DNA of 64,000 nucleotides, taken from positions 1,810,001 through 1,874,000 of the forward strand of contig JAUPFP010000020.1 of assembly GCA_036925085.1 (NCBI GenBank), written 5' to 3'. Of this stretch, positions 42,648 through 61,200 are shown piece by piece. Source of the DNA: Brachycybe producta (Eukaryota > Arthropoda > Diplopoda > Playtdesmida > Andrognathidae). Made by a program: the position numbers and the translations under genes. The notes under the pieces were generated by a model. It was not told the origin of the DNA, searched no databases, and was given only the letters and a program-made list of their open reading frames with translations. Positions within the stretch are counted from its first letter, which is position 1. Each line of letters begins with the position of its first letter.

Positions 42648-43339
42648 TAGTGATGTTCCAATAGCGATATGAATACTATCGTAATAGTCACCTACTCGAT
42701 AGTCAAACTATCGAGTGGTTTAGAAATTGATAGTTCTATTGATAGTTTTTATGAACTATCTAACTAACCAACACAGTCTCACATAAACAATAATGTATCT
42801 GAAATAGTGGATGCTAGATGGCGCCATAATTTCAATTTTAGAGCCCTATATTAAGATAGGGCTATCTTAATATAGGGCTTTATTCAATTTGTCGTTTGTA
42901 CATATGCACTGTGTGCACATTGTGCGCCTTGTGAACCATGTACGCCGTGAGCAATGTGCGCCTTGTGAACCATGTACGCCGTGAGCAGTGTGCACCTTGT
43001 GAACCATGTACGCCATGAGCAATGTGCACTTTGTGCAATGTAAAGTGCATACCTTGTTCACCGTGTGCACTCTTAAACTGCGTTGTATAATTTTGTATTG
43101 TAACATTAGTGAGTAATGGTGTAATGACTTGTAATAAGTATGCTATGGAGTCTATGGACTGGTAAAACTACTAAGGCAGGTTGTGAGCCTAACAGGTTTT
43201 TAATGTAGCTTTTAATTTGCAACCTTGAAAAAAGTTGAAAATTATCGATAGTACTATTGATAGTGAAGTTACTATCTGTCCTGTAAAATACTATCGATAG
43301 TGCTATCGATAGTTTATTTTTGACTATCGCACACAACGA
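42648..43339. mobile_element. hAT MITE copy, reverse orientation
   Basis: The left end TAGTGATGTTCCAATAGCG corresponds to the right end of 22434-23019; the right end gactatcgcacacaacga is decayed. The gtgcac array inside has expanded. Confidence 0.7.
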
Positions 43340-43738
43340 TCTATAAAGAATAGATTGGCAGTTAAGACGCCATTTTGAGGCGAATTGAACACTATGGCGG
43401 CCATGCCAGTAAAAGGCAAAAAGCTCTTAATTGCCTATGGGCTGCTCATAGCAAACTCATATATTCTTATTTTTTTCAGAAAAGGAACTGCACATTTAAT
43501 GTATTTGTTCATTATTTATGTAACCTACTCGTAAAATTATACTGAATACAATACAATAAAATTTAATTATTTATTTCACACAATTAAATACCAAAATACA
43601 CATATTTAACATGAATAATAAAATACGTACATAAACGTGATTTATTCAATGGCCTTTGAAAATAATTAATTTGTAAGCTGTTAGTTAGCTGTTGCTGTTA
43701 CAGTCATTCACTTTTTCAATGTTGGCAGGTAGTACCCC

Positions 43739-43985
43739 CACCTACCCTCGAATACCCTCACCTGCCCAAAAATATCGGGACCTGCCCAGAAATAACGAAA
43801 TTCTGCCCATTCTGCCCTATGCAAAAAATTTCAAATTTTTTTAAAAATTCCGGAAATGTTTTTTTCGGGCAGGTAATGGTTAAGTTTAGTAGGGAGTAGC
43901 CTCACCTACCCTCGAATACCCTCACCTGCATAAAAATATCGCGACCTGCCCAGAAATAACGAAATTCTGCCTTTTCCGCCCGTCG
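43739..43985. repeat. 80 bp direct repeat (ctaccctcgaataccctcac)
   Basis: Two copies, at 43739-43815 and 43905-43985, differing at a few bases; separated by aaatttt-rich DNA and gggcaggta. Confidence 0.8.
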
Positions 43986-44205
43986 GCCCTAATGTATTTG
44001 ACTGCTGATCACTGTCCTTTCTGCCTATAACTGTCATGGCGGTGCGTAGGTGCAGTAGCCTCAGTTTGGGGGTGCTGATGTCTATGACATTGCCAATATA
44101 TTCTTTATAGATCGTTGATCGCACATTACTAAAATGACCGCAATTTTAATTTTTAAGTGTTTCCGGTGATTGGGGAGGGGGGGGGGTTAAATGTATTAAA
44201 AACGA

Positions 44206-44409
44206 CAGACAATTAGAAATCGGGACAAGCAGAAGTTCGCTACGCCCTTTTTATGACGACCTGTAACTTCTAATTGGTTTGTTGTGTGGTTCGACGTTGA
44301 AAAGGGCGGAGCATGTGACGTCAGACTTCATAACCAATCAATTAGAAGTTGCGTTCGTCACAAAAAGGGCGGAGTCAACTTCTGCTTGTCCCGATTTCTA
44401 ATTGCCTGT
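44206..44409. mobile_element. Palindromic MITE, about 204 bp
   Basis: Arms of about 50 bp: caattagaaatcgggacaag at left and cttgtcccgatttctaattg at right, continuing through ccgcccttttt. The centre has aacttctaattgg and its complement. The cleanest member of the family also seen at 16272. Confidence 0.8.
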
Positions 44410-44719
44410 TTAAAAATGTGTTTGGTCTCGGAGCGCTTGGAGTAATCCATGTTTGATATTATAGCAGAGAGAGTAAAGGCTCTTTGATTATATTGATTAT
44501 TATACATGTATATAAGTGAACTGTGATTATAGCTTAGATACAGAATAAGGAGAACCTTATGGTGTATGAGCTGGGCAATTGTAAAATGCAAATAGTTGAG
44601 GAGAATTATCAGGTTGTTTTGAAATGCCGCCCAGGTTGTTAACTTTAAGTTAACCTAAAGATTTATATCATACACCTGTAGCGTGTTTAATTTCTGTATT
44701 TTTTTCTTCTCATTTTAAG

Positions 44720-51032
<6,313 letters not shown>

Positions 51033-51113
51033 AACTCAACTAAATAAAATATAACTTTAAGTTGACGTATTTTGGAACTTTTTAGAAAGTGAGTAAATAA
51101 AAAGATTTATTAA

Positions 51114-51362
51114 CAGCCTAGATACACCTCCATTTTGTTTTGAGCAGACGACAATGAGAAATACGAGTGTTACTATATGATGTTACTAAAATTTCAAGAA
51201 ATAGTCTCACAATCGTTCAATTAAAATACAGTAAAGCGCGAAATGCAATATTGTGCAGTATTGTTCATTGAGCGATCGCTTTATACAAATTTTGAAAAGG
51301 CCCTTCTATTTTTAAATATTGTTTAAAATTCTAGATTTTTTAACGCCATGTTAAATCCCATT
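51114..51362. mobile_element. TTAA family 2 fragment
   Basis: TTAA-CAGCCTAGATACACC at 51110. It runs to gttaaatcccat and is cut where TAGGGTTTCCATTACCGG begins (51363). That next unit, to about 51460, is a small ACCGGT-rich element. Confidence 0.6.
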
Positions 51363-51456
51363 TAGGGTTTCCATTACCGGCCACTTTATAGCATTACCGG
51401 TTTTTTTGGTAATGCAGCTTTGCCAAAACCAGTAATACCGGTAAATTTCGGTCATA

Positions 51457-52686
51457 ACCCTCCTGGAAATTTTATATCAGGATTCTGTAGAATTTTATCT
51501 ACATGTTTCTGCAGAGGCCTTCTGACTAAAATTGGAACACTGTTTCTTCAGGAGTTTTTATGTTGATTATATTATGCAGAATCTTTCTGCAGAGTAGATG
51601 CAGAATCTTTCTGCAGAGTAGTTGTAGAATCTTTCAGCAGAGTTATGCAGACTATCTCTGTAGAGTTATGCAGACTATCTCTGTAGAGTTATGCAGACTA
51701 TCTCTGTAGAGTTATGCAGACTATCTCTGTAGAGTTATGCAGACTATCTCTGCAGAGTTATGCAGACTATCTCTGAAGAATTTTGCAGAATATTTCTGCA
51801 GCTATGTTTCTGTATATACCCTCATCCTTTTCACAAAACTCTAACCCTGCAAATTAATTTCACCACAGTGAAAAGAATGCCTACACTTAAAAATGGAAAG
51901 TTTAAATGAAAAAATAAAAATGTTATTAATCAATCCAAAAAACATTTAATGAAATAATAGGACTAAACCATTTACATTTTCAAAAATTAAGAAAATTTAC
52001 CTTTTCTGAAGCAAGACAGACTAAACAATGTAATGAAATAACCGTTACAAACTGAAGTCATACACCCACACTTCCAAAACTAAACAAACTCAAAATAAAC
52101 ACCCACTCAAAAAAATGAAATAACTGAACATAACTGAACTCAAAAGGGGAAATCCCCTAATACATTTGTAAATGTTTTTAACCATGTATTAGGATTTTCA
52201 AATGAGGTTTTATGCACAGTAAGCAGAGAAATTCTGCAGAATAAAAATATTAAAATCACAAATATTTCTGCAGGTTTTCTCTGTTGGGTTTTGAGTACAC
52301 AGCTAATGCTGTGCAATGTTTTCTGCAGAATAGTTCTGCAGAATTTAACTATGTAACAACATTACAATTTCCAAATGACATGTTATGCACAGTGTGCAGA
52401 TAAATTCTGCAGAATAAACATATTAAAATGGCAATTGTTTCTGCAGCTTTTCTCTGTTGGGTTTTGAGTACACAGCTAATGCTGTGCAATATTTCCTGTA
52501 GAATTGTTCTGCAGATTTAACTATTGTAATAGCATTACAATTTCCAAGTGAAATGTTATACACAGTGTGCAGATAAATTCTACAGAATAAAAATATGAAG
52601 AATTTCAAAAGTTCTGCAGAAAGTTAATGCACAGTAAGAAGAGGAATAAAACCTTTCAGAATTCTGCATGATTTTTCCAGGAGGGT
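51457..52686. mobile_element. TIR element rich in CTGCAG words, 1.2 kb
   Basis: ACCCTCCTGGAAA at left and the complement of ACCCTCCTGGAAA at right. The interior repeats ttctgcagaa and its variants dozens of times. A 172 bp unit containing ttttctctgttgggttttga is duplicated (52270 and 52442). No ORF. Confidence 0.65.
51640..51790. repeat. 23 bp tandem repeat (gagttatgcagactatctct)
   Basis: About six units, the first and last diverged. Confidence 0.9.
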
Positions 52687-53109
52687 ATGGTCAGATATTA
52701 TCAAGTAATATCAAGGTTAAAATTAGGATTAAAATATCCTGCTCACAAGAAAAGAGGACACTTAAAAAATATCCAACACGAAAAAATGATTTATTATTTT
52801 AACAGTATTTAGATTGTAACCTGCGATATATTGTAATCATTTTACAGTCAGCCAATCATCACTTTTTGCTGTTTTGCTTTTTTTATGTTCTGCCATTTTT
52901 TTAACTAATTACAGAAACTGGTGATCTGTAAGTTTGTGTTACTTATGTAGTTTGGAAAAAAAAAAATTAGTAGAAGTAGCGAGAAAGAAAGAAAAAAACA
53001 AAAACCCAGCCATTTTATTTTATTTTTAAAAAATCCGCCCGGACAAAAATCTAAGGGCCAAAAAGAGGGCATGGCCGGGGAAAAAGAGGGAGTATGGTAA
53101 TCCTTTTAA

Positions 53110-53804
53110 GAGGGTAAATCACAAAATTACTTCGAAAAATCTCCACAAAGAGCGCTTGCATCGTTTTTCTATTGAGCCCATAGACACAATGTTAAAAAAA
53201 ATGTTAATTTTCAAAATACACTGTCGTGGCAATATGTTTATTTTTCATATTTAAAGTTGTCCAATATTAAGTTTTCAAAGTGCAGTGTGCACCTTAAATA
53301 TATGCTGATCGAGTGATAGAATGACAAAAAATTGGTAAGTGAGGTTAAATTTTTAAAAAATATTTATATAACGCGAAATTCTAACTCTTATGTTAAACTC
53401 CATAGAAATGCTCGTAAACATACCTAAAAATAATTTTAAAAAAAATCACAATTAAATCATAGTGAAGCGAACACGTATTCGCACGTTATTTTATGAGCAT
53501 TGCTTACGTGTGCTTACTCAATGTGGTTTTACATAAGAGTTAGAAATTCGTGATTTTGAAATAGTTTTTAAAAATATAACCGCACTTACCAATTTTTTGT
53601 CATTCTATCATTCAATCAGCATGTATTTAAGTTTGAAAACTTAATATTGGACAGCTTTAAATATAAAAAATAAACATATTGCTGCGACTGTGTATTTTAG
53701 AAATAAACATGTTTTCTTTAACATTGGGTCTATGGGCTCAATAGAAAAAACGATGCTAGTGCTCTTTGCAGAAATTTTTTGAAGTAATTTCTTGATATAG
53801 CCTC
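53110..53804. mobile_element. TTAA MITE family 1, complete
   Basis: TTAA at 53106-53109 and 53805-53808; ends GAGGGTAAATCACAAAATTA and the complement of GAGGCTATATCAAGAAATTA. 695 bp, the only copy with both ends and both TTAA. Confidence 0.8.
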
Positions 53805-53825
53805 TTAATGCTTATATTTACTTAA

Positions 53826-54198
53826 GAGCCTAGATACTAAGATACAGCGTTTAGTTCAAAATTTCTCCGAATGTAGGCGCTTCGATCGTTTTTGATTGAA
53901 AAACGGATTTTAACGTTTTTTCTCCTAGTTTGAAGTCACATAATAATTAATAGACAAATAATTTCTCATGCTAAGCTTATAAAAAGGAAACACCGTGAAG
54001 CCAATACATGAAAGCATGTGCTAATTATTTTGTTATTGTTCTAACTCGTTTTTAACGAGAGTTTTTCAAATGTTTGTGGGACGTAATGTTCGAGAACGTA
54101 AAGAATAATACTTTTTAGTGCATTTTGCGCTTTACTATATTTTAATTGAGCGGTTGTGAGGAGATTTATTGCAGTTTTAGTAACATTTTATATATATA
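53826..54198. mobile_element. TTAA family 2 fragment (copy 2)
   Basis: Matches 2346-2723, including the cut by the Helitron-like element. Confidence 0.65.
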
Positions 54199-54201
54199 AT
54201 A

Positions 54202-54634
54202 TCCCAGGTCTGTGTGTGTGTGTGTGGAGTAACACTGTACAAAACTTTTGAAGCACGTCGGAATTTATCTAAATTTGAATAAATGAACCGTTTTTTTTTC
54301 TCAAGGTCTACTATATGTTGAACTCTTCTTTTGGAAAGTGTAAAGGGGGGAGAAAAGTGGGAGGGGGTGAGGGGAAAAGGTTGGAAAGTGTAGAAGGGGA
54401 GAAAAGTGGGAGGGGGTGAGGGGAAAAGGTTGGAAAGTGTAGAAGGGGGAGAGAGAGAAAAGTGGGAGGGGGTGAGGGGAAAAGGTTGGAAAGTGTAGAA
54501 GGGGAGAGAGAGAGAAAAGTGGGAGGGGGTGACTGAAATTGAAATGAAAGGAGAAAAAAAGGAAAAAACGACGCGCATGCGCACAATTGCCTGTGAATTT
54601 TGCTCCCATCATTTATGACGGGTTACCCCACTAG
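54202..54634 (+). mobile_element. Helitron-like type A (copy 2)
   Basis: TCCCAGGTCTGTGTGTG to ttaccccaCTAG (54631-54634), preceded by A and followed by T. The GA-rich minisatellite has four units here. Confidence 0.6.
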
Positions 54635-54648
54635 TTATATATATAATA

Positions 54649-55217
54649 TCCCAGGTCTATGTATGTTTGTGTGTGTGTGTGTGTGTGTGGAGTAACTGTA
54701 CAAAACCATTGAAGCACGTCGGAATTTATATAAATTTAGATAAATGAAGAAATGAACAGCTTTTGTTTCTCAAGGTCAACTATCTGTTGCACCCTTCCCA
54801 TCCAAGAACCGCATGATATTAAATTGGAGAGGGGAAAAGGTTGGAAAGTGTAGAAGGGGGAGAGAAACGTGGAGGGTTGAAAAAAAGTGGGAGGGGTGGC
54901 TGAAATTGAAATGAAAGCAGTAAAAAAAGGAACAAACGACACGCATGAGCACACCAGAGAAAATGAAAAGCTCATTTTCTCTTTCAAATATAAAAAGGGG
55001 AGGGGATAATAGTAGCAAAATTAAACTAGTTTATCACAGGCAATTGTGCCCAGCATTAGAATTTCTTTTGCTCACCTTTTTTATGAACGTCATCAATTTC
55101 TAATTGGTTTGTTACTTGGTCTGACGTCATAAAAGGGCGGAGGAAAAGAAATTCTAAGGCATGACACAATTGCCTGTGAATTTGGCTCCCGTCATTTATG
55201 ATGGGTTACCCCACTAG
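54649..55217 (+). mobile_element. Helitron-like type B, complete
   Basis: TCCCAGGTCTATG to CTAG (55214-55217), with a terminal hairpin cccgtcatttatgatggg. The intact reference for the damaged copy at 3140. Confidence 0.65.
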
Positions 55218-55240
55218 TCATATAATAATACACATAACTA

Positions 55241-55270
55241 AAACAACAAGATGGCGGTGTAGCTAGGCTC
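55241..55270. mobile_element. TTAA family 2 end fragment
   Basis: agatggcggtgtagctaggctc followed by TTAA (55271-55274): the end of a reversed family 2 copy. Confidence 0.45.
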
Positions 55271-55289
55271 TTAATTTGGTAGACATTAA

Positions 55290-55464
55290 AGGCGTTCACA
55301 TATAGGCGACTTGTAGTGATTAAGATGAACTGCAAACAGTGGACGGTGTGTGGTCGAAGGCGGCCACTTGAGTCGACTGTCAGGGGTCCTAGGGTAGCTG
55401 AAACAGTTTTTGCAATCTATTTTATAATTTTTAAGTGTGCAAAGTCGCTTGTTTGTGAACGCCC
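55290..55464. mobile_element. PIF/Harbinger-type MITE, 175 bp
   Basis: AGGCGTTCACA at left and TGTGAACGCCC at right with extended pairing (gcgactt/aagtcgc). TAA on both sides (55287-55289 and 55465-55467), the three-base duplication of this superfamily. Mostly deleted in copy 1. Confidence 0.7.
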
Positions 55465-55599
55465 TAAATGAGATATTCACATTATACACGCATATTTCAG
55501 CGTGCGAGTGATTTAAATTAGCCTCATTTTTCATGATGAACAACATGGAATAGAATAGTGATAATTTTTCTCTTTTAAAATTTAAAAATTTCATTCTTA

Positions 55600-56457
55600 T
55601 ATTAGCGCCATTCGTTTTGGGGTTTTTTAACTTTCATTTCACCATGTATTTTTATTTGTAGCTTCTGGGCCACTCGGTACCGATTGACCCAGATTCTATT
55701 TTTGCAATTGACCTTTTTGTTTCCCCTCATGTCTACTTCCACATGAGTGGACTTTATGTAATTTTAATTGTTTTGTTTTCGTTTTCTTCTCTTATCACTT
55801 AGGTGTGATAACAGACTATGAGTCATAGTTTGGGATAAAAACTATTTAACCAATCAGAAGTTTGTGCCCTGAGAATCTGACTTGTGGATTCTCAGGGTAT
55901 ATAAAGAGTCATTTTTTATGATCAAGAGAGATTTTCTAAAGACCGTACCTATGCCCTATTTTGGCTAGGTTCTTTACATTAATTTTCCAAACGTTATTTT
56001 TGTCTTGTGATTTTAAAACCAGATATTAAAACCAGTTATATTTTGAATAAATTCTCAATTTTATTTTATTTCAACAGTGGTGATCTTATTTATTTCAAAC
56101 TAAATCATTTCGCGATTGTGCCATTTCATTATAATGTTGCAGCTCTTCACCAATTTGGATACTTCAAGTTATCAAATAGGTGCAAACCTGCAACGCCGAG
56201 TTCGTATGTATATTTGAATTCTTTTCAAGGGTAAATTTATTGACGAAAGTCTGAGACGTACAAAGACAAAAGATCCTCAAGACTGAGAGTCTTTACATGA
56301 GACTAGTAAGGACAATAAATAAACGTTATATTGGTTTAGTCCTCCCGGGCCGGTAGAATTGGTGACTTAGCCAATCACCTTTAATACGAGTTAAAACTTG
56401 CTCGTACAACTTAAAGAGAGCAGATTCTACCCAGGGGAAAAGGTTCGTCCCAATATA
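55600..56457 (+). mobile_element. Ty3/gypsy 5' LTR, R-U5 (copy 2)
   Basis: Matches 5278-6144; TATA box at 55900-55905; primer-site candidate at 56458-56473. Confidence 0.5.
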
Positions 56458-56605
56458 TGGTGGAGGTGCGGGGTAGTTTATAAAACTTGCTACCTCATTA
56501 TGCCCTTGAAGAGTGTGTTGTAAACACGAAACAGTATCGTATAAACACAAACAATTTTTGAAACAAAATTTTTGAAACACATTTTATTGTCACAATATAT
56601 GATAA

Positions 56606-57368
56606 ACAATGATGGAAAGCAATGAAATAACCGCAAGGTATTCCTAGCAATTTCAAGAGAGACGTCGATGCAAACGTCTCGCCAAAGAATGAGCAGAAGC
56701 TCGGGACCAACGTGAGGCCTGCTGAGAGCCCTTGCCAAAAAGAAGCGACTCCAGGAGGAAGAGAAGCGAGTGCCGAAGAGGAGGAATGCCAAGCCTACAC
56801 CCAACTCAAGATGGAAGCAGCATCTTCTGAAGCCTCTCAATGAAGCAACGAGCAGAAGATGGTTGACTGGTTTGCTGAACTCATGAAGGACGCAACTCCC
56901 AAGAGCCGAGAGAAATTGGTAAGACGGTTATGTGGAGAGACAATGCCATGCTGCCTTCAACACACACATGAGAGAAATCTCAGACATTGAAGCAAGTCCC
57001 CAGCTGAATCTGGGTGCAAGCTCAGGCCAGAAGCTCTTGAATGGACTCCGAACCTGGGACCCACGCCGTATTCTGAGAAGAATTCACTTCATCCACTCCA
57101 GGGTTTTTCGAAGTACACTGGGTCTGAAAACATCTTTACATGGAAGAGTTTGAAGACATTGCAATTGCACATCAGTGGAATTCTCTGCAGCGATACAGTC
57201 ACTTTACTGGTCTCCTTCGAAAGCGAGCAATCAAATAGCTTGCTCGTTTTCGGTTGGAATATGGCGAAATAAATTGGCCTATGATGAGGAATGGAATTAT
57301 AAATGAACTAGAAAGAAAGCCCGTCTTTGACGGGTGTTATAGCGTTTCATATACATGTATATACAGTA
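56606..57368 (+). pseudogene. Ty3/gypsy gag, capsid part (copy 2)
   Basis: Same frame and stops as copy 1 plus a 4-base deletion after tctgaaaacat (about 57130), which breaks the capsid motif. Cut by the Tc1 element at 57369. Confidence 0.6.
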
Positions 57369-58583
57369 GACACACCCCAGAAATTTATTATAACTCAAGT
57401 TATACCTGATTGATTCTCCTGAAAATTTCAACATTAAGAGAATATCTTATATTATAAATTTTCTGCTAGGCAGAAAACTTTTTTAAAAAGCTAACAATTA
57501 AAAAAATTAAAAACTGGAAAACGACCGTTTCATAATTATAAATGATCTAATAAACTTTTCATTTTTATTAGTTAATTGTGACAAAATAACATGCTGAATG
57601 TTGTGTTCAGCGTGTTATTTTTTTAAATTAATAAAGTATACAACTGTCCTGATGTTTTATAACTGAAAACATTTTTTCTACATACTCTAAACAATATTTT
57701 AAAGTAAATTTACAGAAATTTTGCCCCGAAGCAGCTAAAATGGCCCTTTTCAGCTCTACTAATGTATTATAATTATGGCAATCTGCTTAATCATCACGTA
57801 CAATGATGTACCAAATGTTCTCTACAAATTAAGTTGAGAGAACACATCGGTCATTCGAAAGTGGTGATTTGGGTTTTGTAGCCATTTTTCTTTGTTAGGT
57901 TACTGGAGCAAAATGGTACATTTTCTTGCTGGATTACTAAGCTAATGCTACAGAATTGATGTTTTTATGGCAGTGCATATCCTCCCAGTATTATCTGATA
58001 ATTGATATTTGTTTTGGTTGAAATAAATCCTACGCTATGCATTTAAAAAACTAAATTGCTCATTCCAAAGAAACTAAATGTCTCATATATCATTAGACAA
58101 ACTGCAAAAATTTTGATTAGAAAAACATTGCGGTTTTTTCCTCACATCTTTCTAAAAAGAAAAAGAATATGTCAAGATCGTCAAGATTGAATTTTTCCCC
58201 TCAGAAAATTTGGTGGTGGGAGCCTAACAATGTGAGAAGTGCCCCTTGCAATGAGTAGATTTACCTTCATTTCAACCAAAAAAAAATAATGTTTATTATC
58301 AGACAATGTTATGAGTGTTTACTAACCTACCAAAGTCGATTCCCTAGTGTTAGCTTAGTATTCAAGCAAGAAATGTGTTCAGTATGTTATTTAGTCATAA
58401 TAATTAATAGAAGTGAAAAGTTCATCAATTAGTTTATATGAAAAAGCCATTTTCCAGTCTTTAATTTTCTAAATTTTTACCTTTTTAAGAAAACAATTTC
58501 TGCCTAGCAGAATGTTTATGTTGAAAATTTCAGGCAAATCCATCATGTGTAGGTCAAGTTATAAACAATTTCTGGGGTGCGTC
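57369..58583 (+). mobile_element. Tc1/mariner-type element in gag (copy 2)
   Basis: GACACACCCCAG ends with TA flanks (57367-57368 and 58584-58585). The transposase remnant (KFGGGS near 58205) is more decayed than in copy 1. Confidence 0.7.
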
Positions 58584-59098
58584 TATTTATTTGAATTGCA
58601 CAGTATAATATCTCAGTTTGAGAACATTTCACGTTATACATTTTGAGTAAATATTTTTCTTGATCCTTGTATAAACCTGCCTTGTGTTGAAAAAATTAAT
58701 GCACAAAAACCCTAGCCAGGACTTGAACCACACACGTCTCACTTATCTGCCAAAGACATAGCCAATTTTGCTCCCAATGTAAATTGTAAGATCAAACGTG
58801 ACCTTTACCATAAGCCACGTGGGTTAATTTATTTATTGAACAAAAGTATAATGCAATTATGCACGCTTTACTGGCTGCCAGGTTTTTATGTTCAGGTTTT
58901 TTTTAAATTTGATGATTTTTCACAAAATTAAGGTAAATGGAACAAAATTGAAAATTCTAATGTAGCCTACAAAAAAGCCCATCTAAAGATGTGTATACTG
59001 GTTAATTTTCACAATTCTAGAGTGTTTAGTTTCCGAGAACATTCGTGCACAGACGGACGGATAGTCATTCCTAAGCAAATTATGATATTAGATTTTTT

Positions 59099-59514
59099 TT
59101 ACCTGACCAGAAAGTAAGGTCTACACGGAGGAGTATGCAGAGATGTATTGAAGGATCCATCCCCAAGATGACAACTCCTTGCTGATTTCAAGTTTGAAGA
59201 ACAGTCTTCTACCATCTTTAAAGCAGTACCTGTTTGGGGTGAAGTTTGCCGCCCAGATGTTGGGATAGCTGATCGAGAAAAAGATGTTAACCTTAAAAAC
59301 TTCTGGAAACCAGCCAGCCCAGGAGCAGAAACCTCAACAACCGAAGCAGCAGTGGCAACAGCAACAGAAGAAACAACAGACATGGACAAGCAAGAATGCG
59401 GCCACATCTGAAAAGATGCAGAATAACAAGACAAACCAGGATGGTGGATCAAGACCCCAGTAGAGAAGGAAGTCTACTGGACCACTCATCTGTTACCAGT
59501 GTCAGAAGCCCTTG
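59099..59514 (+). pseudogene. Ty3/gypsy gag, nucleocapsid part (copy 2)
   Basis: Gln-rich frame and CYQCQKPLP as in copy 1, then a deletion joins it directly to the integrase C-terminus at 59515. Confidence 0.55.
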
Positions 59515-59757
59515 CCCTGATTACAAGCCAGATCAGAAAATGTTGATAAGAGATCGTGTGCCAATGCCAGGAATGGCTCCAAAATTAATCTGGCCATACA
59601 AAGAACCCTGTATTGTCACCAATAAACTAACCGACTTAGTCTACGAGATTGAGTATGTTACTCGATCTGGCTTGACTATGAGAGATACAGTCAATGTTCA
59701 ACAAATCAGACCCTATTATGAGGCAAATGACCTGAGGGATCCCAACCCAAATTACCA
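59515..59757 (+). pseudogene. Ty3/gypsy integrase C-terminal domain
   Basis: MLIRDRVPMPGMAPKLIWPY, then a KEPCIV stretch, then DLVYEIEYV and DTVNVQQIRPYYEA. This is the GPY/F-type module at the end of gypsy integrases; it binds DNA and helps choose targets. Only present in copy 2. Confidence 0.7.
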
Positions 59758-60000
59758 GATGACATCAAAGAAGCTGCCAGCGCCGAAGAAGAATCTGATG
59801 CTGAGGAAAAAGTTATTGAAGCCGACAACGACTTACCTGTGGGAAATGATCCAGAAGTCCATCATGAAGAAATCATTCCTGATGCCAGCCAAGAACCTCA
59901 TCAAGATGCTTCTGAAAAAGAAGAAGAAATGACTCAGGAGGTGATACCACCTGAGCAACCTAAAAGAAAACACGGGAGACCCAAGAAAACTGCTCCTTAA
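59758..60000 (+). pseudogene. Acidic Pol tail with AT-hook-like end
   Basis: In a frame shifted from the integrase part: DDIKEAASAEEESDAEE, VHHEEIIPDASQEPHQD, then PKRKHGRPKKTAP and TAA at 59998-60000. HGRPKK resembles an AT-hook, which would bind the minor groove of AT-rich DNA and might tether the integration complex. Confidence 0.55.
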
Positions 60001-60341
60001 GAAACAGTTTAACAAGGATTCCTGTGTGCAAACGCGTTGTAGAATGAGAAAGAATTATGCAGATGCTAAGACGGCCAAATTAGACCCAGAAACTCCAAAA
60101 GAAGCACCATACGCTTCCAAAATTCGAATTTGCCACCTTTCGCAGTGCTGCCTCGTGGGAGAAATTGAGAGAAGAGAAGAAGAAGAAAACCGGATGTTGT
60201 CTATAGCTCTGCCTCCTTTGACCTGCAACTAAGACTTGGCAACCTCTTAGAACCACGTGGGGAATATTCTGCCATTTTTGAATTTTCAAATCTGGTTTAG
60301 TTAGCGAAAGACATCAAAAGAAAGTTTCACGATTTTTCAAA

Positions 60342-60542
60342 ATGTCAAGTGACAAAAAGTTTATTTTTGAGAATATGCCGAGATCCTTTGGAGAAAAGTC
60401 ATTAAGTGAGGATTCTTTTAACTTCACGGCCCTATTTTTGGACGATCATGACAATGATGGGATGGACATCAAGGACGACGCCAAAAAAGCCGATGCAGCC
60501 ATCGTGGCTGAAACGCCAGGAGAAAAAGTCTGTCACATATAA
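60342..60542 (+). CDS. Small acidic ORF downstream of pol (copy 2)
   Basis: MSSDKKFIFENMPRSFGEKS, FTALFLDDHDNDGMDIKDDA, then GEKVCHI and stop. The same unrecognised protein as at 11722 but with an ATG start. See that entry. Confidence 0.4.
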   Translation: MSSDKKFIFENMPRSFGEKSLSEDSFNFTALFLDDHDNDGMDIKDDAKKADAAIVAETPGEKVCHI

Positions 60543-60875
60543 ATATGAATTTGACAAAATGAATTTATTAATTTTAAATTTATTTACTTTTGTTTGGATA
60601 TATATAATTCATAGTATTTTCATATCTTTGTGAAATTTCCGGTAATAAATTTTTATGTCGAAGTTATTTCGAGTATGAATGAGTCTATATCATAATAACA
60701 GTGTAATGATTCTAATGGATAAGACACTTCACTTAGTGGTGATGCGGAACATGGCCAACACCTCCCTAGCAACAGTAAAGAGGCCGGGCACCCCGTTGGT
60801 AACAAGCATACCTCCTAATTATATTCCCCCCTCCCCTGTTGTATACAGATATGGAGAATATGGTCGACGTCATGT

Positions 60876-60895
60876 CAAGGGGGAGGACTTTGGGG
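60876..60895 (+). promoter_or_regulatory. Polypurine tract (copy 2)
   Basis: Same tract as 12263-12282, followed by TGATTCTCG. Confidence 0.45.
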
Positions 60896-61082
60896 TGATT
60901 CTCGTACGGTATGGCAAGCCATTTTAGTTTTTATCTGCGTTTTACTGGATTTTGAAATTTGAATATAATCTGGGACTCCATTAGAACGTGGATAAAACAT
61001 TAAAATGGGTTTCCGTCTTGGTGAATTTTTCTAAATTATAGTGAATCTCGTACATGATTTTCTTCAATATCGTCCCGCTTAA

Positions 61083-61200
61083 GAGCCTAGATGCACGGCC
61101 AGCTTGTTGTTTTGAGCAGACGACAAGGAGACAAGTGTTACTATATGGTGTTACTAAACTTGCAAGAAATGACCTCACAATTGCTCAATTAAAATTAGAG
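61083..61200. mobile_element. TTAA family 2, left end (copy 2)
   Basis: TTAA at 61079-61082, then GAGCCTAGATGCACGG. The nested TAGAGTCCTG element starts at about 61196. The far end is outside the window. Confidence 0.65.
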
